A stretch of 64,000 nt of DNA from Cupriavidus necator (GCA_022041995.1 CP074381.1:1550001-1614000), one strand, 5' to 3'; positions 27,431-38,675 are shown, counted from the stretch's first letter. Notes: generated by a model from the sequence alone, not told the origin. Translations and numbers: made by a program.

Positions 27431-27460
27431 ACGCCCCGCACGGTTGCCCGTGCGGGGCGT
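27431..27460. terminator. Bidirectional terminator between sensor kinase and tex
   Basis: ACGCCCCGCAC and GTGCGGGGCGT form a perfect 11-base stem around an eight-base loop, between two convergent genes. The flanks have only short T or A runs. Confidence 0.7.
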
Positions 27461-27473
27461 CATGCCATCGGCC

Positions 27474-29827
27474 CTAGCGCTTGAGCTTGGCGAAGGCCGC
27501 GGCCATGGCGCCGGCCGGCTCTGCCTCGCGGCGGCCGCCGCTGAAGCCCTTGCCGCCGCCATTGCGTTGGCCGCCGCGGTCACCGCGGTCGCCGCCGGCA
27601 CGCGCCGCGGCCTGGCCGGGCTCGTCGTCCAGGCGCATCGACAAACCGATGCGGTTGCGCTTGACGTCGACCTCCATCACCTTGACCTTGACAACCTGGC
27701 CAGCCTTGACCACCTCGTGCGCGTCCTTGACGAACTTGTTCGACAACGCGGAGATGTGGACCAGGCCGTCCTGGTGCACGCCGATATCGACAAACGCGCC
27801 GAAGGCTGCCACGTTGGTGACCACGCCTTCCAGCACCATGCCGGGCTGCAGGTCCTTCACGTCTTCCACGCCTTCCTGGAAGGTTGCGGTCTTGAACTCG
27901 GGGCGCGGGTCGCGGCCCGGCTTTTCCAGTTCGGTCAGGATGTCGCGCACGGTCGGCAGGCCGAAGGCGTCGTCGGTGAACTGCGTCGGCGACAGGCCGC
28001 GCAGCGCGTCGCGGTTGCCCATCACGTCGCGCAGGCCCTTCTTGACGTGTTCCAGGATGCGCTGCACAACCGGATACGCTTCCGGGTGCACCGAGGAGCG
28101 GTCCAGCGGATTGTCGCCGTCGTTGATGCGCAGGAAGCCGGCCGCCTGCTCGAAGGTCTTGTCGCCCAGGCGCGGCACCTGCTTCAGCGCGTCGCGGTTG
28201 GGGAAGGCGCCATTGGCGTCGCGGAACTCGACGATATTGCGCGCCAGCACCGTGTTCAGGCCCGACACGCGCGCCAGCAGCGGCGCCGAGGCGGTGTTGA
28301 CGTCCACGCCCACGGCGTTGACGCAGTCTTCGACCACGGCGTCCAGCGCCCGCGCCAGCTCGCGCTGGTTGACGTCATGCTGGTACTGGCCCACGCCGAT
28401 CGACTTGGGATCGATCTTGACCAGCTCGGCCAGCGGATCCTGCAGCCGCCGGGCAATCGACACCGCGCCGCGCAGCGACACGTCCAGGTCCGGGAATTCC
28501 TTGGCCGCCAGCTCCGACGCCGAGTACACCGAAGCGCCGGCCTCGCTGACCACGATCTTGGTCAGCTTCAGCTCGGGCATCTGCTTCATCAGGTCCTGCA
28601 CCAGCTTGTCGGTTTCGCGGCTGGCGGTGCCGTTGCCGATCGACACCAGCGCCACATTGTGCTGTTTTGCCAGGCGCGCCAGCGTGGCGAGCGAGCCGTT
28701 CCAGTCGCGGCGCGGCTCGTGCGGGTAGATGGTGGCGGTGTCCAGCAGCTTGCCGGTGCTGTCCACCACGGCGATCTTGCAGCCGGTGCGGATGCCCGGG
28801 TCGACGCCCATCACGGACTTGGGCCCGGCGGGCGCGGCCAGCAGCAGCTCATGCAGGTTGCGGCCGAACACCTTGATGGCTTCGTTCTCTGCAGTTTCGC
28901 GCAGCTGCGTCAGCAGTTCGGTTTCCAGGTGGGGCTGCACCTTGACACGCCAGCACCAGCGGCATACGTCGCCCAGCCACTTGTCGGCCGGGCGGCCCAG
29001 GTTCTGGACGCCGACATGGCGCGCGATCATGCCTTCGCACGGGTGCGGCACCATCGCGTCCTGTTCTTCGCCCAGGCCCAGCTTGACCATCAGCACGCCC
29101 GCGTTGCGGCCGCGGAACAGCGCCAGCGCGCGGTGCGACGGCACGGTGCGGATGGTCTCGCTGTAGCTGTAGTAGTCGCGGAACTTCTCTTCCTCGGCGG
29201 TTTCCTTGCCGTCCATCACGGTGGAGGCCACCACGCCGTTGGTCCACAGGTGCTCGCGCAGCTTGCCCAGCAGTTCCGCGGTCTCGCCGAACTGCTCGGA
29301 CAGGATGTCGCGCGCACCGTCCAGCGCGGCCTTGACATCAGGCACGCCGCCGTCGGCGGTGGGTTGCCGTTGACGTACTTGGCGGCCTCGGCCTGCGGGT
29401 CCAGCGTGGGATCGGCCAGCAGCGCCTGCGCCAGCGGCTCCAGCCCGCATTCGCGCGCGATCTGGGCGCGGGTGCGGCGCTTGGGCTTGTAGGGCAGGTA
29501 GAGGTCTTCGAGCGTTTGCTTGGTTTCGGCGGCCTCGATGGCGGCCTGGAGCTCCGGCGTCAGCTTGCCTTGCTCCTGGATCGACGCGAGGATGGCCGCG
29601 CGGCGGTCTTCCATGTCGCGCAGGTACAGCAGGCGCTCTTCCAGGTTGCGCAGCTGCGTGTCATCCAGGTTGTCAGTCACTTCCTTGCGGTAGCGGGCGA
29701 TGAAGGGCACGGTGGCGCCTTCGTCGAGCAGCGCCACGGCCGCGGCCACCTGGCGGGGCTGCACGGACAGTTCAGCCGCGATGAGCGAGACAATCTTTTG
29801 CGAGACGGATGCGGGCAGGTTGGACAT
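27474..29827 (-). CDS. tex: Tex-family RNA-binding transcription accessory protein (apparent frameshift)
   Basis: The repaired product is about 784 residues. The N-terminal helical part ([17 protein letters not shown]) is in one frame and the remaining Tex core in another, joined near 29361 by adding one base to the GGG run. The main part holds the YqgF-like fold ([18 protein letters not shown]), the helix-hairpin-helix region ([35 protein letters not shown]) and a C-terminal S1 domain ([20 protein letters not shown] to GLSMRLDD). Tex is a conserved nucleic-acid-binding factor, so a real loss is unlikely. Confidence 0.88.
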
Positions 29828-29996
29828 CGGAGAGCGCAGCGAAAAACGCAGTCAGTCGAAAGCGGGGCATTTTGCCACAAGCGCGGGAGGTATCCGCTGG
29901 CACGCGCAGTGGGTGCGGGGCGGGCGGCGTCCCGCGCACGTCCGGAACGGGCCGGCGGGGCAGGCCGGGGCCCAGCCCGGATGCTAGAATCCGGTC

Positions 29997-30788
29997 ATGA
30001 TCGTCAAGTCCCGCCCGGCCGCCGCCAAGGCCACCATCCTGGCCATGCCAACCTTCGCCAACGTGCCTGAAACTTCCCTGTTCCGCTTCGGCCGCCTGGC
30101 TGCACTGGTCGTGGCTGCATGCGCCGTGCTGATGCCGCTGCGCGAGGCGCGCGCCCAGGCTTCCGCGCCCGCCGCGCCGCCCGCCGCCAACGGCCAGCGC
30201 GACTTTGCCGCCGAACGCAAGGCCGTTGAGGATTCGCGCGCCTGGACCAACTACCGCTTTGCCGCCGCCGAACGCGAGTGCTACGGCAAGTTCTTTGTCA
30301 ACCGCTGCATCAACAACGCCAAGGAAGTCCAGCGCGAGGAGCTGCAGGTGCTGCGCAAGCGCGAACTGGAGGTTGGCGAGGCCGAACGCGCCCACCGCGC
30401 CGCCGAGCGCGACCGCGAACAGGCGCTGCGCCGCGCCGAGTTCGAGGCCAGCCAGCCAAAGCGCTCGGCAAGTGAGCAGTCCAGCCGCGAGGCCTTCGAG
30501 AAGAAGCAGCAGGAACAGCAGTTGCGGGAGGCGCAGCGCCAGGGCGAGGCGCCGCAGCGCGCTGCCAATGCGCAGGCGTACGAAAAGAAGCAGTCTGACT
30601 TCGATGCCCGCATGCAGGAGGCCCAGCAGAAGGGCGCCGGGCAGGCCCGCCAGCGGCAGGAGAACGTCAAGGCGTACGAGGCCAAGCAGCGCGACCTCGA
30701 ACGGCGCCAGAAGGAACTGGAAGAGCGCCGCGCCAAGGCGAAGGAGCAGCAAGGCCAGGCGTCGGCGCCACGCCCGTTCGGCTTCTGA
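29997..30788 (+). CDS. Secreted coiled-coil protein of unknown function
   Basis: A 263-residue protein with a long basic leader and a signal-type hydrophobic segment (RLAALVVAACAVLMPLREARA). After it comes a short cysteine motif, ECYGKFFVNRCINNAKE (about 92-108), then nearly 160 residues of charged heptads rich in Arg, Glu, Gln and Ala, including repeated AYEKKQSD / AYEAKQRD units, predicted to be a coiled coil. The paired cysteines suggest a disulfide in the periplasm. Start could be ATG 29997 or 30042. I do not know a characterised relative. Confidence 0.65.
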   Translation: MIVKSRPAAAKATILAMPTFANVPETSLFRFGRLAALVVAACAVLMPLREARAQASAPAAPPAANGQRDFAAERKAVEDSRAWTNYRFAAAERECYGKFFVNRCINNAKEVQREELQVLRKRELEVGEAERAHRAAERDREQALRRAEFEASQPKRSASEQSSREAFEKKQQEQQLREAQRQGEAPQRAANAQAYEKKQSDFDARMQEAQQKGAGQARQRQENVKAYEAKQRDLERRQKELEERRAKAKEQQGQASAPRPFGF

Positions 30789-30822
30789 GGTCCGGCACCG
30801 TGACTGCGCAGCGGAGGCATAG

Positions 30823-31026
30823 ATGGACAGCAACCTGAACACCCTGGAGCGGCGCATCATGGAGTTGCAGATCGAGCACCGCGACCTGGATTTCCTGATC
30901 GACCGGCTTGCCAGCGACGCCGTCCATGACGAACTGCAGCTGCGCCGGCTGAAGAAGCGCCGCCTCAAGCTGAAGGACGCCATTACGCTGCTGCAGCTGC
31001 AGCTCGAACCTGACGTGCCGGCCTGA
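30823..31026 (+). CDS. YdcH-family small coiled-coil protein (DUF465)
   Basis: A 67-residue helical protein fitting DUF465: LERRIMELQIEHRDLDFLID then LRRLKKRRLKLKDAI. The family is widespread in proteobacteria and of unknown function. It lies 34 bases after the coiled-coil gene and 24 bases before the helicase gene, so it may be cotranscribed with both. Confidence 0.8.
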   Translation: MDSNLNTLERRIMELQIEHRDLDFLIDRLASDAVHDELQLRRLKKRRLKLKDAITLLQLQLEPDVPA

Positions 31027-31050
31027 GCGCATCCGCGCCAGGCTTGCCGA

Positions 31051-33258
31051 TTGCCGCCGGCCCCGTCCGGTGGCCCATACAACATTCCCCCTGCCTTGTC
31101 CGATCTTCCAGATTCCCCTGAGCCGTCCGAAGCCGTCAGCCTGACCGACGCCGGGTCGCCCGCGCCTGCCGCGCCCGCCGACGACGGCGCCAGCCGCGGC
31201 GCAGAACTGGCCACCATTTTTGCCGATACCGGCACGCTGGCCCAGGCCATTCCCGGCTACCGGCCGCGCGCCTCGCAGCACAAGATGGCCGAGGCCGTCG
31301 CCGACGCGATCGCGCAGAGCGATTCCGTCATCGTCGAGGCCGGCACCGGCACCGGCAAGACCTACGCCTACCTGGTGCCGGCGATGCTGTGGGGCGGCAA
31401 GGTGATCCTGTCGACCGGCACCAAGAACCTGCAGGACCAGCTGTTCCTGAGGGACATTCCCACCGTGCGCCATGCGCTGAACGTGCCGGTCTCGGTGGCG
31501 CTGCTCAAGGGCCGCGCCAACTACGTCTGCCATTACCACCTGGAACGCGCACAGGCTAACGGGCGCCTGGCGTCGCGCCAGGACGCGGCGTGGCTGCGCG
31601 ACATCGGCCGCTTCATCAAGGAAACCTCCACCGGCGACAAAGCCGAGCTGGCGTCGGTGCCCGAGAACGCGCCGGTATGGCAGATGGTGACCTCCACGCG
31701 CGACAACTGCCTGGGATCGGAATGCCCGCATTACAAGGAATGCTTTGTGATGCGCGCGCGCAAGGAAGCGCAGCAGGCCGACGTGGTGGTGGTCAACCAT
31801 CACCTGTTCTTTGCCGACGTGGTGCTGCGCGACACCGGCATGGCGGAACTGCTGCCGGCGGCCAACACCGTGATCTTCGACGAAGCCCACCAGCTGCCCG
31901 AGACCGCCACGCTGTTCTTCGGCGAGACGCTTTCCACCAGCCAGCTGCTGGAAATCGCCCGCGATACCGTGGCCGAAGGCCTGTCGCATGCGCGCGATGC
32001 GGTGGACTGGGTCGCGCTGGCCGCGCCGCTGGAGCGCGCCGCGCGCGACCTGCGCCTGGCCTTCAGCAAGGACAATGCGCGGCTGGCGCTGGGCCAGATC
32101 GAGGCCGACCGCCGTATCGCCGAGCCTTTCAACGAGACGCTCGATGCGCTGGACGAGGCGCTGTCAGACTTCGTCGAGATGCTCGAAAGCCAGGCCGAGC
32201 GTGCCGAATCGCTGCAGCAATGCCACCGCCGCGCGCTGGAGCTGGCCAACAAGCTGGCCGCGTGGCGCGCCGAAGCCGCGCCCGCGCCGGCACCGCAGCA
32301 GGCGGAGGGCGAGGGCGAAGCAGCCCCGGCGGTGCCCGCCGGGCCTGAAACCGTGCGCTGGGTCGAGGTGTTCTCGCATACCGTGCAGCTGCACCGCACG
32401 CCGCTGTCGATCGCGCCGATCTTCACGCGCCAGCGCGACGGCCAGCCGCGCGCCTGGGTTTTTACCTCGGCGACGCTGTCGGTGAAGGGTAACTTCACCC
32501 ACTACGCCGCGCAGCTGGGGCTCGACAAGGACCGCTCGCTGACGCTGCCCAGCCCGTTCGATTACGCGAGGCAGGGGCTGCTCTATGTGCCGCGCGACAT
32601 GCCGCAGCCGCAGTCGCCACAGTTCACCGACGCGGTGGTGCAGGCGGCATTGCCGCTGATCGAAGCCGCCGGCGGGCGCACGTTCCTGCTGTGCACCACG
32701 CTGCGCGCCGTGCAGCGTGCCTCGGACCTGCTGTATGACGCGTTTGCCGAGCGCGGCCTGAACCTGCCGCTGCTGGTGCAGGGCCAGGCCAGCCGCACCG
32801 AGTTGCTGGACCGCTTCCGCGAGCTGGGCAATGCGGTGCTGGTCGGCAGCCAGAGCTTCTGGGAGGGCGTGGATGTGCGCGGCGAGGCGCTGTCGCTGGT
32901 GATCATCGACAAGCTGCCGTTCGCGCCGCCCGACGACCCGGTGCTGGCCGCGCGCATGGAAGTGCTGCAGAAAAAGGGCCTGAGCCCGTTTGCCGTGCAC
33001 CAGCTGCCGCATGCGGTGATTACGCTCAAGCAGGGGGCGGGGCGGCTGATCCGTTCGGAGTCGGACCGCGGCGTGCTGGCGATCTTCGATACGCGGCTGG
33101 TCGAGAAACCCTATGGCCGGCAGATCTGGCAAAGCCTGCCGCCGTTCACGCGCACGCGTGAGGCAGCGACCGTGGTGCGGTTCCTGGAGTCGCTGCGCGG
33201 TCCCGGCAAGGGGTCTGAGGCGGAGCCCGCCGGCGCCGGGGACGCGGCAGAGGACTGA
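31051..33258 (+). CDS. ATP-dependent DNA helicase, DinG/YoaA (XPD-like) family
   Basis: A 5'-3' superfamily 2 helicase with an iron-sulfur domain. Walker A is EAGTGTGKTYAY, the Walker B box DEAH is in VIFDEAHQLPE, and cluster-type cysteines occur in YVCHYHLE and NCLGSECPHYKECF. C-terminal helicase motifs are seen in VGSQSFWEGVDVRGE and QGAGRLIRSESDRG. No ATG precedes the conserved part; TTG at 31051 or 31096 are the candidate starts, so the N-terminus (proline/alanine-rich, about 70 residues) is uncertain. It acts in repair of replication or transcription conflicts. Confidence 0.9.
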   Translation: MPPAPSGGPYNIPPALSDLPDSPEPSEAVSLTDAGSPAPAAPADDGASRGAELATIFADTGTLAQAIPGYRPRASQHKMAEAVADAIAQSDSVIVEAGTGTGKTYAYLVPAMLWGGKVILSTGTKNLQDQLFLRDIPTVRHALNVPVSVALLKGRANYVCHYHLERAQANGRLASRQDAAWLRDIGRFIKETSTGDKAELASVPENAPVWQMVTSTRDNCLGSECPHYKECFVMRARKEAQQADVVVVNHHLFFADVVLRDTGMAELLPAANTVIFDEAHQLPETATLFFGETLSTSQLLEIARDTVAEGLSHARDAVDWVALAAPLERAARDLRLAFSKDNARLALGQIEADRRIAEPFNETLDALDEALSDFVEMLESQAERAESLQQCHRRALELANKLAAWRAEAAPAPAPQQAEGEGEAAPAVPAGPETVRWVEVFSHTVQLHRTPLSIAPIFTRQRDGQPRAWVFTSATLSVKGNFTHYAAQLGLDKDRSLTLPSPFDYARQGLLYVPRDMPQPQSPQFTDAVVQAALPLIEAAGGRTFLLCTTLRAVQRASDLLYDAFAERGLNLPLLVQGQASRTELLDRFRELGNAVLVGSQSFWEGVDVRGEALSLVIIDKLPFAPPDDPVLAARMEVLQKKGLSPFAVHQLPHAVITLKQGAGRLIRSESDRGVLAIFDTRLVEKPYGRQIWQSLPPFTRTREAATVVRFLESLRGPGKGSEAEPAGAGDAAED

Positions 33259-33282
33259 TCGCCGCGGGTGCCGGAAAAAGAA

Positions 33283-33316
33283 AAACGGGACGTATCCTCT
33301 CCGATACGTCCCGTTT
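33283..33316. terminator. Strong bidirectional terminator after the helicase and bamD
   Basis: AAACGGGACGTATC and GATACGTCCCGTTT pair perfectly over 14 bases with a six-base loop, with A-rich and T-rich flanks, between convergent genes. Confidence 0.9.
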
Positions 33317-33341
33317 CATTATGGCCGCCGGCCAGGCGGCG

Positions 33342-34157
33342 TCAGAACACTTCCCACCAGGCTTTGTCCTTGCGGCGCGCGCCGTACTTGATGAAATCGC
33401 TGTCCGGGAAATTGCGCTCCATCACGCGCGCGGTGTCGTCGCGCAGGTCCTTCATGCCCATCGCGTCATACGAGCGGTTCATGATGTACAGGGCCTCTTC
33501 GTTGGCCGGCGCGCCGTCGTAGTCCTTCAGCGACTGCTGGGCACGGTTGACCGCCGCCAGATACGCGCCGCGCCGGTAGTAGTAGCGCGCGGCATGCACT
33601 TCGTGCTGGGCCAGCGAGTTGACGATGTACTGCATGCGCAGCGTGGCGTCGGGGGTGTACTTGCTTTCCGGGTAGCGCGTGATCAGCGTATGGAACGCGT
33701 CGTACGCGGCGCGCGCGGCCTTGGGATCGCGCTCGCTCAGGTCCTGGCCCGAGAATCGGCCCAGCCAGCCCAGGTTGTCGTTGAAGTTGATCAGGCCCTT
33801 GAGGTAGTAGGCGTAATCGATATTGGGGTGGTTGGGGTGCAGCTGGATGAAGCGGTCCACTGCGGCCAGGGCTGCGGCCGTTTCACCATCCTTGTAGTTG
33901 GCGTAGGCGGTATCGATCTGGGCCTGCTGCGCATAGCGGCCAAATGGATAGCGGCCTTCGAGCTTTTCATACAGCTTGACGGCACGCGTGTAGTCGCCGC
34001 CATCCAGCGCATCCTTGGCTTCCGAATATAATTTGTTGGCCGACCAGCCTGCGGTCTCGTCGGGTTGGTCCGCGAGCAGGCCGCATGCAGACAGCATGAC
34101 GCAGCCGCCTGCGAGCAGAACCGCTCCAATTGTCGTGCGCCAGCGCGCGCGTTTCAT
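33342..34157 (-). CDS. bamD: Outer-membrane assembly lipoprotein BamD
   Basis: BamD is the essential lipoprotein partner of BamA in beta-barrel insertion. The 271-residue protein has a lipoprotein signal ([20 protein letters not shown]) ending in the lipobox LSAC, then tetratricopeptide-like repeats ([55 protein letters not shown]). I chose ATG 34157 for a normal-length signal peptide, though ATG 34172 and 34178 are in frame. It is divergent from rluD, with an intergenic space of about 30 bases. Confidence 0.93.
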   Translation of the reverse strand: MKRARWRTTIGAVLLAGGCVMLSACGLLADQPDETAGWSANKLYSEAKDALDGGDYTRAVKLYEKLEGRYPFGRYAQQAQIDTAYANYKDGETAAALAAVDRFIQLHPNHPNIDYAYYLKGLINFNDNLGWLGRFSGQDLSERDPKAARAAYDAFHTLITRYPESKYTPDATLRMQYIVNSLAQHEVHAARYYYRRGAYLAAVNRAQQSLKDYDGAPANEEALYIMNRSYDAMGMKDLRDDTARVMERNFPDSDFIKYGARRKDKAWWEVF

Positions 34158-34189
34158 GCTCTGCAATTGCATGGGCAATCGTATCCCGG

Positions 34190-35437
34190 ATGAAGAAAAA
34201 TAGCGTCAAGCATTATAGCCCAAGCCCCCAGCCCAACTCCGAAGCAGGAGATGGCGTGGGAGGACTTCCACCAGAACGGGTGCGCGCAGCCGCGTCCGTG
34301 GCCGAATTCGAGGCCCATCCCGAGGACTTTGAAGACCTTGCCGAGACGCCCTCCGGCAGCGGCGCGCCAGTTGCCGAGCCGGCCGTGACCCTGTCGCTGG
34401 AGGTGGACAGCGCCTCGCATGGCGAGCGGCTCGATAAATTGCTCGCGCGTCACTTCAGCGAGTTTTCACGCAGCCGACTGCAGCAGTGGATCGAAAGCGG
34501 CGCGGTGCGCGTCGACGGCCAGGTGCGCCGGCCGCGCGACGCGGTGCAGATGGGCAACCGCATCGAGATCCAGCCGCAGGCCGCGCCGGAATCGTCCGCC
34601 TTCGCGCCTGAGGAGGTGCCGCTGGACGTGGTCTATGAAGACGACACCCTGCTGGTGATCAACAAGCCCGCCGGGCTGGTAGTGCATCCGGCAGCCGGCA
34701 ACTGGAGCGGCACCGTGCTCAACGGGTTGCTGCACCGCGACCCCGCTGCCGCGTCGCTGCCGCGCGCGGGCATCGTGCACCGGCTCGACAAGGAAACCTC
34801 CGGGCTGATGGTGGTGGCGCGCTCGCTGACCGCGCAGACCGACCTGGTGCGCCAGCTGCAGGCGCGCACGGTCAAGCGCACCTATATCGCGCTGGTGTGG
34901 GGCCGCACCTATGACGAGGGCACCATCGACGCGCCCATCGGCCGCGACCCGCGCGAGCGCACGCGCATGGCGGTTGTGCATACCGCCAGCGGCAAGCCGT
35001 CGCGCACGCATTTCCGCACGCTGGCCACGGTGCCGCTGGGGCGGGGCTTCGTGTCGATGGTGATGTGCAAGCTGGAGACCGGCCGCACGCACCAGATCCG
35101 CGTGCATTTCGAGTCGATCGGCCACCCGCTGGTGGGCGACCCGGTCTACTTCCGCGCCACGCAGCGCGGGCAGCGCCCGGCGGTCCGCGCGCCGCTGCCG
35201 GTGCCGTATGAGCGCCAGGCGCTGCATGCGTACCAGCTCGGCCTGGTGCATCCGGCCACCGGCAGGCACATGTCGTGGACCGCGCAGCCGCCGCAAGACC
35301 TGCAGGCGTTGATCGATGCGCTGGACTTTGAAAGCGCGCAGGCCGGCGAGGAAGAAGAGGCCTGGGACGAAGTCTGGGAAGGCGGCGAGGCCCACTGGGA
35401 ATACGCCGGCGGTGACGAAGACGGTGACCGGCGATGA
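34190..35437 (+). CDS. rluD: 23S rRNA pseudouridine synthase RluD
   Basis: About 415 residues. A non-conserved acidic N-terminus is followed by an S4 RNA-binding domain ([20 protein letters not shown], about residue 85) and the RluA-family catalytic domain with the aspartate in [15 protein letters not shown]. RluD modifies helix 69 of 23S rRNA (positions 1911, 1915 and 1917 in E. coli). The C-terminus is unusually acidic ([16 protein letters not shown]). The stop overlaps the start of pgeF by four bases, a conserved pairing. Confidence 0.93.
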   Translation: MKKNSVKHYSPSPQPNSEAGDGVGGLPPERVRAAASVAEFEAHPEDFEDLAETPSGSGAPVAEPAVTLSLEVDSASHGERLDKLLARHFSEFSRSRLQQWIESGAVRVDGQVRRPRDAVQMGNRIEIQPQAAPESSAFAPEEVPLDVVYEDDTLLVINKPAGLVVHPAAGNWSGTVLNGLLHRDPAAASLPRAGIVHRLDKETSGLMVVARSLTAQTDLVRQLQARTVKRTYIALVWGRTYDEGTIDAPIGRDPRERTRMAVVHTASGKPSRTHFRTLATVPLGRGFVSMVMCKLETGRTHQIRVHFESIGHPLVGDPVYFRATQRGQRPAVRAPLPVPYERQALHAYQLGLVHPATGRHMSWTAQPPQDLQALIDALDFESAQAGEEEEAWDEVWEGGEAHWEYAGGDEDGDRR

Positions 35438-36243
35438 CGATGAGCGCAGCGCCTGATCCCGCCTGGCTGGTCCCTGGCTGGCCCGCGCCGGCGCGTGTGC
35501 GCGCGTTGTCCACGACGCGCCAGGGCGGTGTCAGCAAGGGCCCGTACGGGCTTGCCGGCGCAGCCCCGGGCGGCCTGAACCTGGGCACCCACGTTGGCGA
35601 CGACCCCGCCGACGTGGCGCGCAACCGCGCACGGCTGGCCGCCTGCCTGCCGTCGATGCCGCAATGGCTGGAGCAGGTGCATGGCTGCGCGGTGGCGACG
35701 GTCGACCATGTGGCGGCACCGGGCGCGCCCGTGCCCCAGGCCGACGCGAGCCTGGCGGTGGCACCCGGCCACGTCTGCGCCGTGATGACGGCGGATTGCC
35801 TGCCGGTGCTGCTGTGCGATGCGCAGGGGACGGTGGTGGGCGCCGCGCATGCGGGCTGGCGCGGCCTGTGCAACGGCGTGATCGAAGCCACGCTGTCACG
35901 GATGCAGGCCGCCGCCGGTGCTGGCGCCCCGCGCTGGCTGGCGTGGCTGGGCCCGGCCATCGGCCCCGATGCGTTCGAGGTGGGTGCCGAAGTGCGCGAT
36001 GCCTTTCTGGCCCAGGCACGCGCCGATGAGCAGGCCGCGGTTGCCGCAGCCTTCCGCGCCGGTGCACCGGGCAAGTACCTTGCCGACATCTATGCGCTGG
36101 CGCGCACGCGCCTGGCACGTGCCGGCTGCACCGAGGTCTACGGCGGCGACGCCTGCACCGTGGCCGATGCCGGTCGCTTCTACTCCTATCGGCGCGACGG
36201 CGTGACCGGCCGCATGGCCAGCCTGGTCTGGCTGGCGGACTGA
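35434..36243 (+). CDS. pgeF: Peptidoglycan editing factor / purine nucleoside phosphorylase YfiH family
   Basis: A 269-residue member of the YfiH (laccase-domain, CNF1-like) family. The motifs [11 protein letters not shown] and [13 protein letters not shown] supply the Cys/His zinc ligands, and the end [18 protein letters not shown] is typical. Members remove purine nucleosides or edit peptidoglycan precursors; which activity applies here is not decidable. Overlap with rluD is the usual arrangement. Confidence 0.9.
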   Translation: MTMSAAPDPAWLVPGWPAPARVRALSTTRQGGVSKGPYGLAGAAPGGLNLGTHVGDDPADVARNRARLAACLPSMPQWLEQVHGCAVATVDHVAAPGAPVPQADASLAVAPGHVCAVMTADCLPVLLCDAQGTVVGAAHAGWRGLCNGVIEATLSRMQAAAGAGAPRWLAWLGPAIGPDAFEVGAEVRDAFLAQARADEQAAVAAAFRAGAPGKYLADIYALARTRLARAGCTEVYGGDACTVADAGRFYSYRRDGVTGRMASLVWLAD

Positions 36244-36256
36244 GCCGGCCGCTGCC

Positions 36257-36460
36257 TCACTCGTCCTCGCCCCTGGCCGCCTGCGCGCGCTCGGCTTCGG
36301 CCTTGCGCCGCCGCCGGCCGGGCGTGCCCATGATGTAGAGCACCAGCGCCACCGGCGCCACGCCATACAGCAGGAAGGTGGCAACCCCTGCCACCACAGT
36401 GTGCTCGGTGATCGCCATCATCAGCGCCACGTAGAGCCAGCCAATGGCCACGATGTACAT
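36257..36460 (-). CDS. Small inner-membrane protein of unknown function
   Basis: 67 residues with two hydrophobic helices (MYIVAIGWLYVALMMAI; VVAGVATFLLYGVAPVALVLYI) and a basic, glutamate-rich tail (RRRRKAEAERAQAARGEDE). It lies convergent to pgeF and divergent from phaC1; C. necator has a small gene at this site. ATG 36460 has AAGGA ten bases upstream. Function unknown. Confidence 0.65.
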   Translation of the reverse strand: MYIVAIGWLYVALMMAITEHTVVAGVATFLLYGVAPVALVLYIMGTPGRRRRKAEAERAQAARGEDE

Positions 36461-36906
36461 CAAACTTTCATCCTTCTCGCCTATGCTCTGTGGCCTCGGC
36501 AGATGCGAGCGCTGCATACCGTCCGGTAGGTCGGGGAGCGCGCAGCGCCGGGGCTGATTTCCGCATTGACAGCACGTGCGTTGCAAGGCAACAATGGGCT
36601 CAAATGTCTCGGAATCGCTGACGATTCCCAGGTTTTTCCGGCAAGCATACCGCATGGCGTTGCCATGCCAGGATGTCGCGCTTGCCGGATAAAAGGGGAG
36701 CCGCTATCGGATTGGACGCAAGCCACGGCCGCAGCAGGTGCAGTCGAGGCTTCCAGCCAGTTCCAGGGCAGATGTGCCGGCAGACCCTCCCGCTTTGGGG
36801 GAGGCGCAAGCCGGGTCCATTCGGATAGCATCTCCCCATGCAAAGTGCCGGCCAGGGCAATGCCCGGAGCCGGTTCGAATAGTGACGGCAGAGAGACAAT
36901 CAAATC
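36461..36906. other. phaC1 upstream region
   Basis: 446 bases without a gene. It contains the pha promoter (36566-36595) and a long 5' leader of roughly 300 bases before the phaC1 start, a known feature of this locus. I see no riboswitch or further obvious site. Confidence 0.6.
36566..36595 (+). promoter_or_regulatory. Sigma-70 promoter of the phaCAB operon
   Basis: TTGACA at 36566-36571 and AACAAT at 36590-36595 with an 18-base spacer, exactly the elements reported for the C. necator pha promoter, about 310 bases before phaC1. Confidence 0.9.
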
Positions 36907-38675
36907 ATGGCGACCGGCAAAGGTGCTGCAGCTTCCAATCAGGAAGGCAAGTCCCAACCATTCAAGCTCACGCCGGGGCCATTCGATCCAGCCACATGGC
37001 TGGAATGGTCCCGCCAGTGGCAGGGCACTGAAGGCAACGGCCACGCGGCTGCGTCCGGCATTCCGGGCCTGGATGCGCTGGCAGGCGTCAAGATCGCTCC
37101 GGCGCAGCTGGGTGATATCCAGCAGCGTTACATGAAGGACTTCTCGGCACTGTGGCAGGCCATGGCCGAAGGCAAGGCCGAGGCCACCGGGCCCTGCACG
37201 ACCGGCGCTTCGCCGGCGACGCATGGCGCACCAACCTGCCATACCGCTTCGCTGCCGCGTTCTACCTGCTCAATGCGCGCACCTTGACTGAGCTGGCCGA
37301 TGCCGTCGAGGCCGATGCCAAGACGCGCCAGCGCATCCGCTTTGCGATCTCGCAATGGGTCGATGCGATGTCGCCCGCCAACTTCCTTGCCACCAATCCC
37401 GAGGCGCAGCGCCTGCTGATCGAGTCGGGCGGCGAATCGCTGCGTGCCGGCGTGCGCAACATGATGGAAGACCTGACGCGCGGCAAGATCTCGCAGACCG
37501 ACGAGAGCGCGTTTGAGGTCGGCCGCAATGTCGCGGTGAGCGAAGGCGCCGTGGTCTTCGAGAACGAATACTTCCAGTTATTGCAGTACAAGCCGCTGAC
37601 CGACAAGGTGCACGCGCGCCCGCTGCTGATGGTGCCGCCGTGCATCAACAAGTACTACATCCTGGACCTGCAGCCGGAGAGCTCGCTGGTGCGTCATGTG
37701 GTGGAGCAGGGGCATACGGTGTTCCTGGTGTCGTGGCGCAATCCGGACGCCAGCATGGCTGGCAGCACCTGGGACGACTACATCGAGCACGCGGCCATCC
37801 GCGCCATCGAAGTTGCGCACGACATCAGCGGCCAGGACAAGATCAACGTGCTGGGCTTCTGCGTGGGCGGCACCATTGTCTCGACCGCGCTGGCGGTGCT
37901 GGCCGCGCGCGGCCAGCACCCGGCGGCCAGCGTCACGCTGCTGACCACGCTGCTGGACTTCGCCGACACCGGCATCCTCGACGTCTTTGTCGACGAGGGC
38001 CATGTGCAGCTGCGCGAGGCCACGCTTGGCGGCGGCGCCGGCGCGCCGTGCGCGCTGCTGCGCGGCCTTGAGCTGGCCAATACCTTCTCGTTCCTGCGCC
38101 CGAACGACCTGGTGTGGAACTACGTGGTCGACAACTACCTGAAGGGCAACACGCCGGTGCCGTTCGACCTGCTGTTCTGGAACGGCGACGCCACCAACCT
38201 GCCGGGGCCGTGGTATTGCTGGTACCTGCGCCACACCTACCTGCAGGACGAGCTCAAGCTGCCGGGCAAGCTGACCGTGTGCGGCGTGCCGGTGGACCTG
38301 GCCAGCATCGACGTGCCGACCTATATCTATGGCTCGCGCGAAGACCATATCGTGCCGTGGACCGCGGCCTATGCCTCGACCGCGCTGCTGGCGAACAAGC
38401 TGCGCTTCGTGCTGGGCGCATCGGGCCATATCGCCGGTGTCATCAACCCGCCGGCCAAGAACAAGCGCAGCCACTGGACCAATGATGCGCTGCCGCAGTC
38501 GCCGCAGCAATGGCTGGCCGGCGCCACCGAGCATCACGGCAGCTGGTGGCCGGACTGGACCGCATGGCTGGCAGGCCAGGCCGGCGCGAAACGCGCCGCG
38601 CCAGCCAACTACGGCAATGCGCGCTATCCCGCAATCGAACCCGCGCCTGGGCGATACGTCAAAGCCAAGGCATGA
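36907..38675 (+). CDS. phaC1: Class I poly(3-hydroxyalkanoate) synthase PhaC1 (apparent frameshift)
   Basis: Polymerises (R)-3-hydroxybutyryl-CoA into polyhydroxybutyrate on granule surfaces. With one C restored at 37192-37194 (GGGCCCTG to GGGCCCCTG) the product is 589 residues, the known length of the C. necator enzyme. The lipase-like box with the catalytic cysteine is GFCVGG (residue 319), the aspartate is in SREDHIVPW and the histidine in GASGHIAGV. The N-terminal segment MATGKGAAASNQEGKSQPFK is typical. RBS is ATCAAATC-type and weak. It heads the phaCAB operon. Confidence 0.93.

Noticed and set aside
27444..29492. 682-codon plus-strand open frame opposite tex
   Set aside because: Antisense shadow of tex; composition (Ala, Arg, Val, His-rich) is typical of reversed GC-rich codons and there is no ribosome-binding site.
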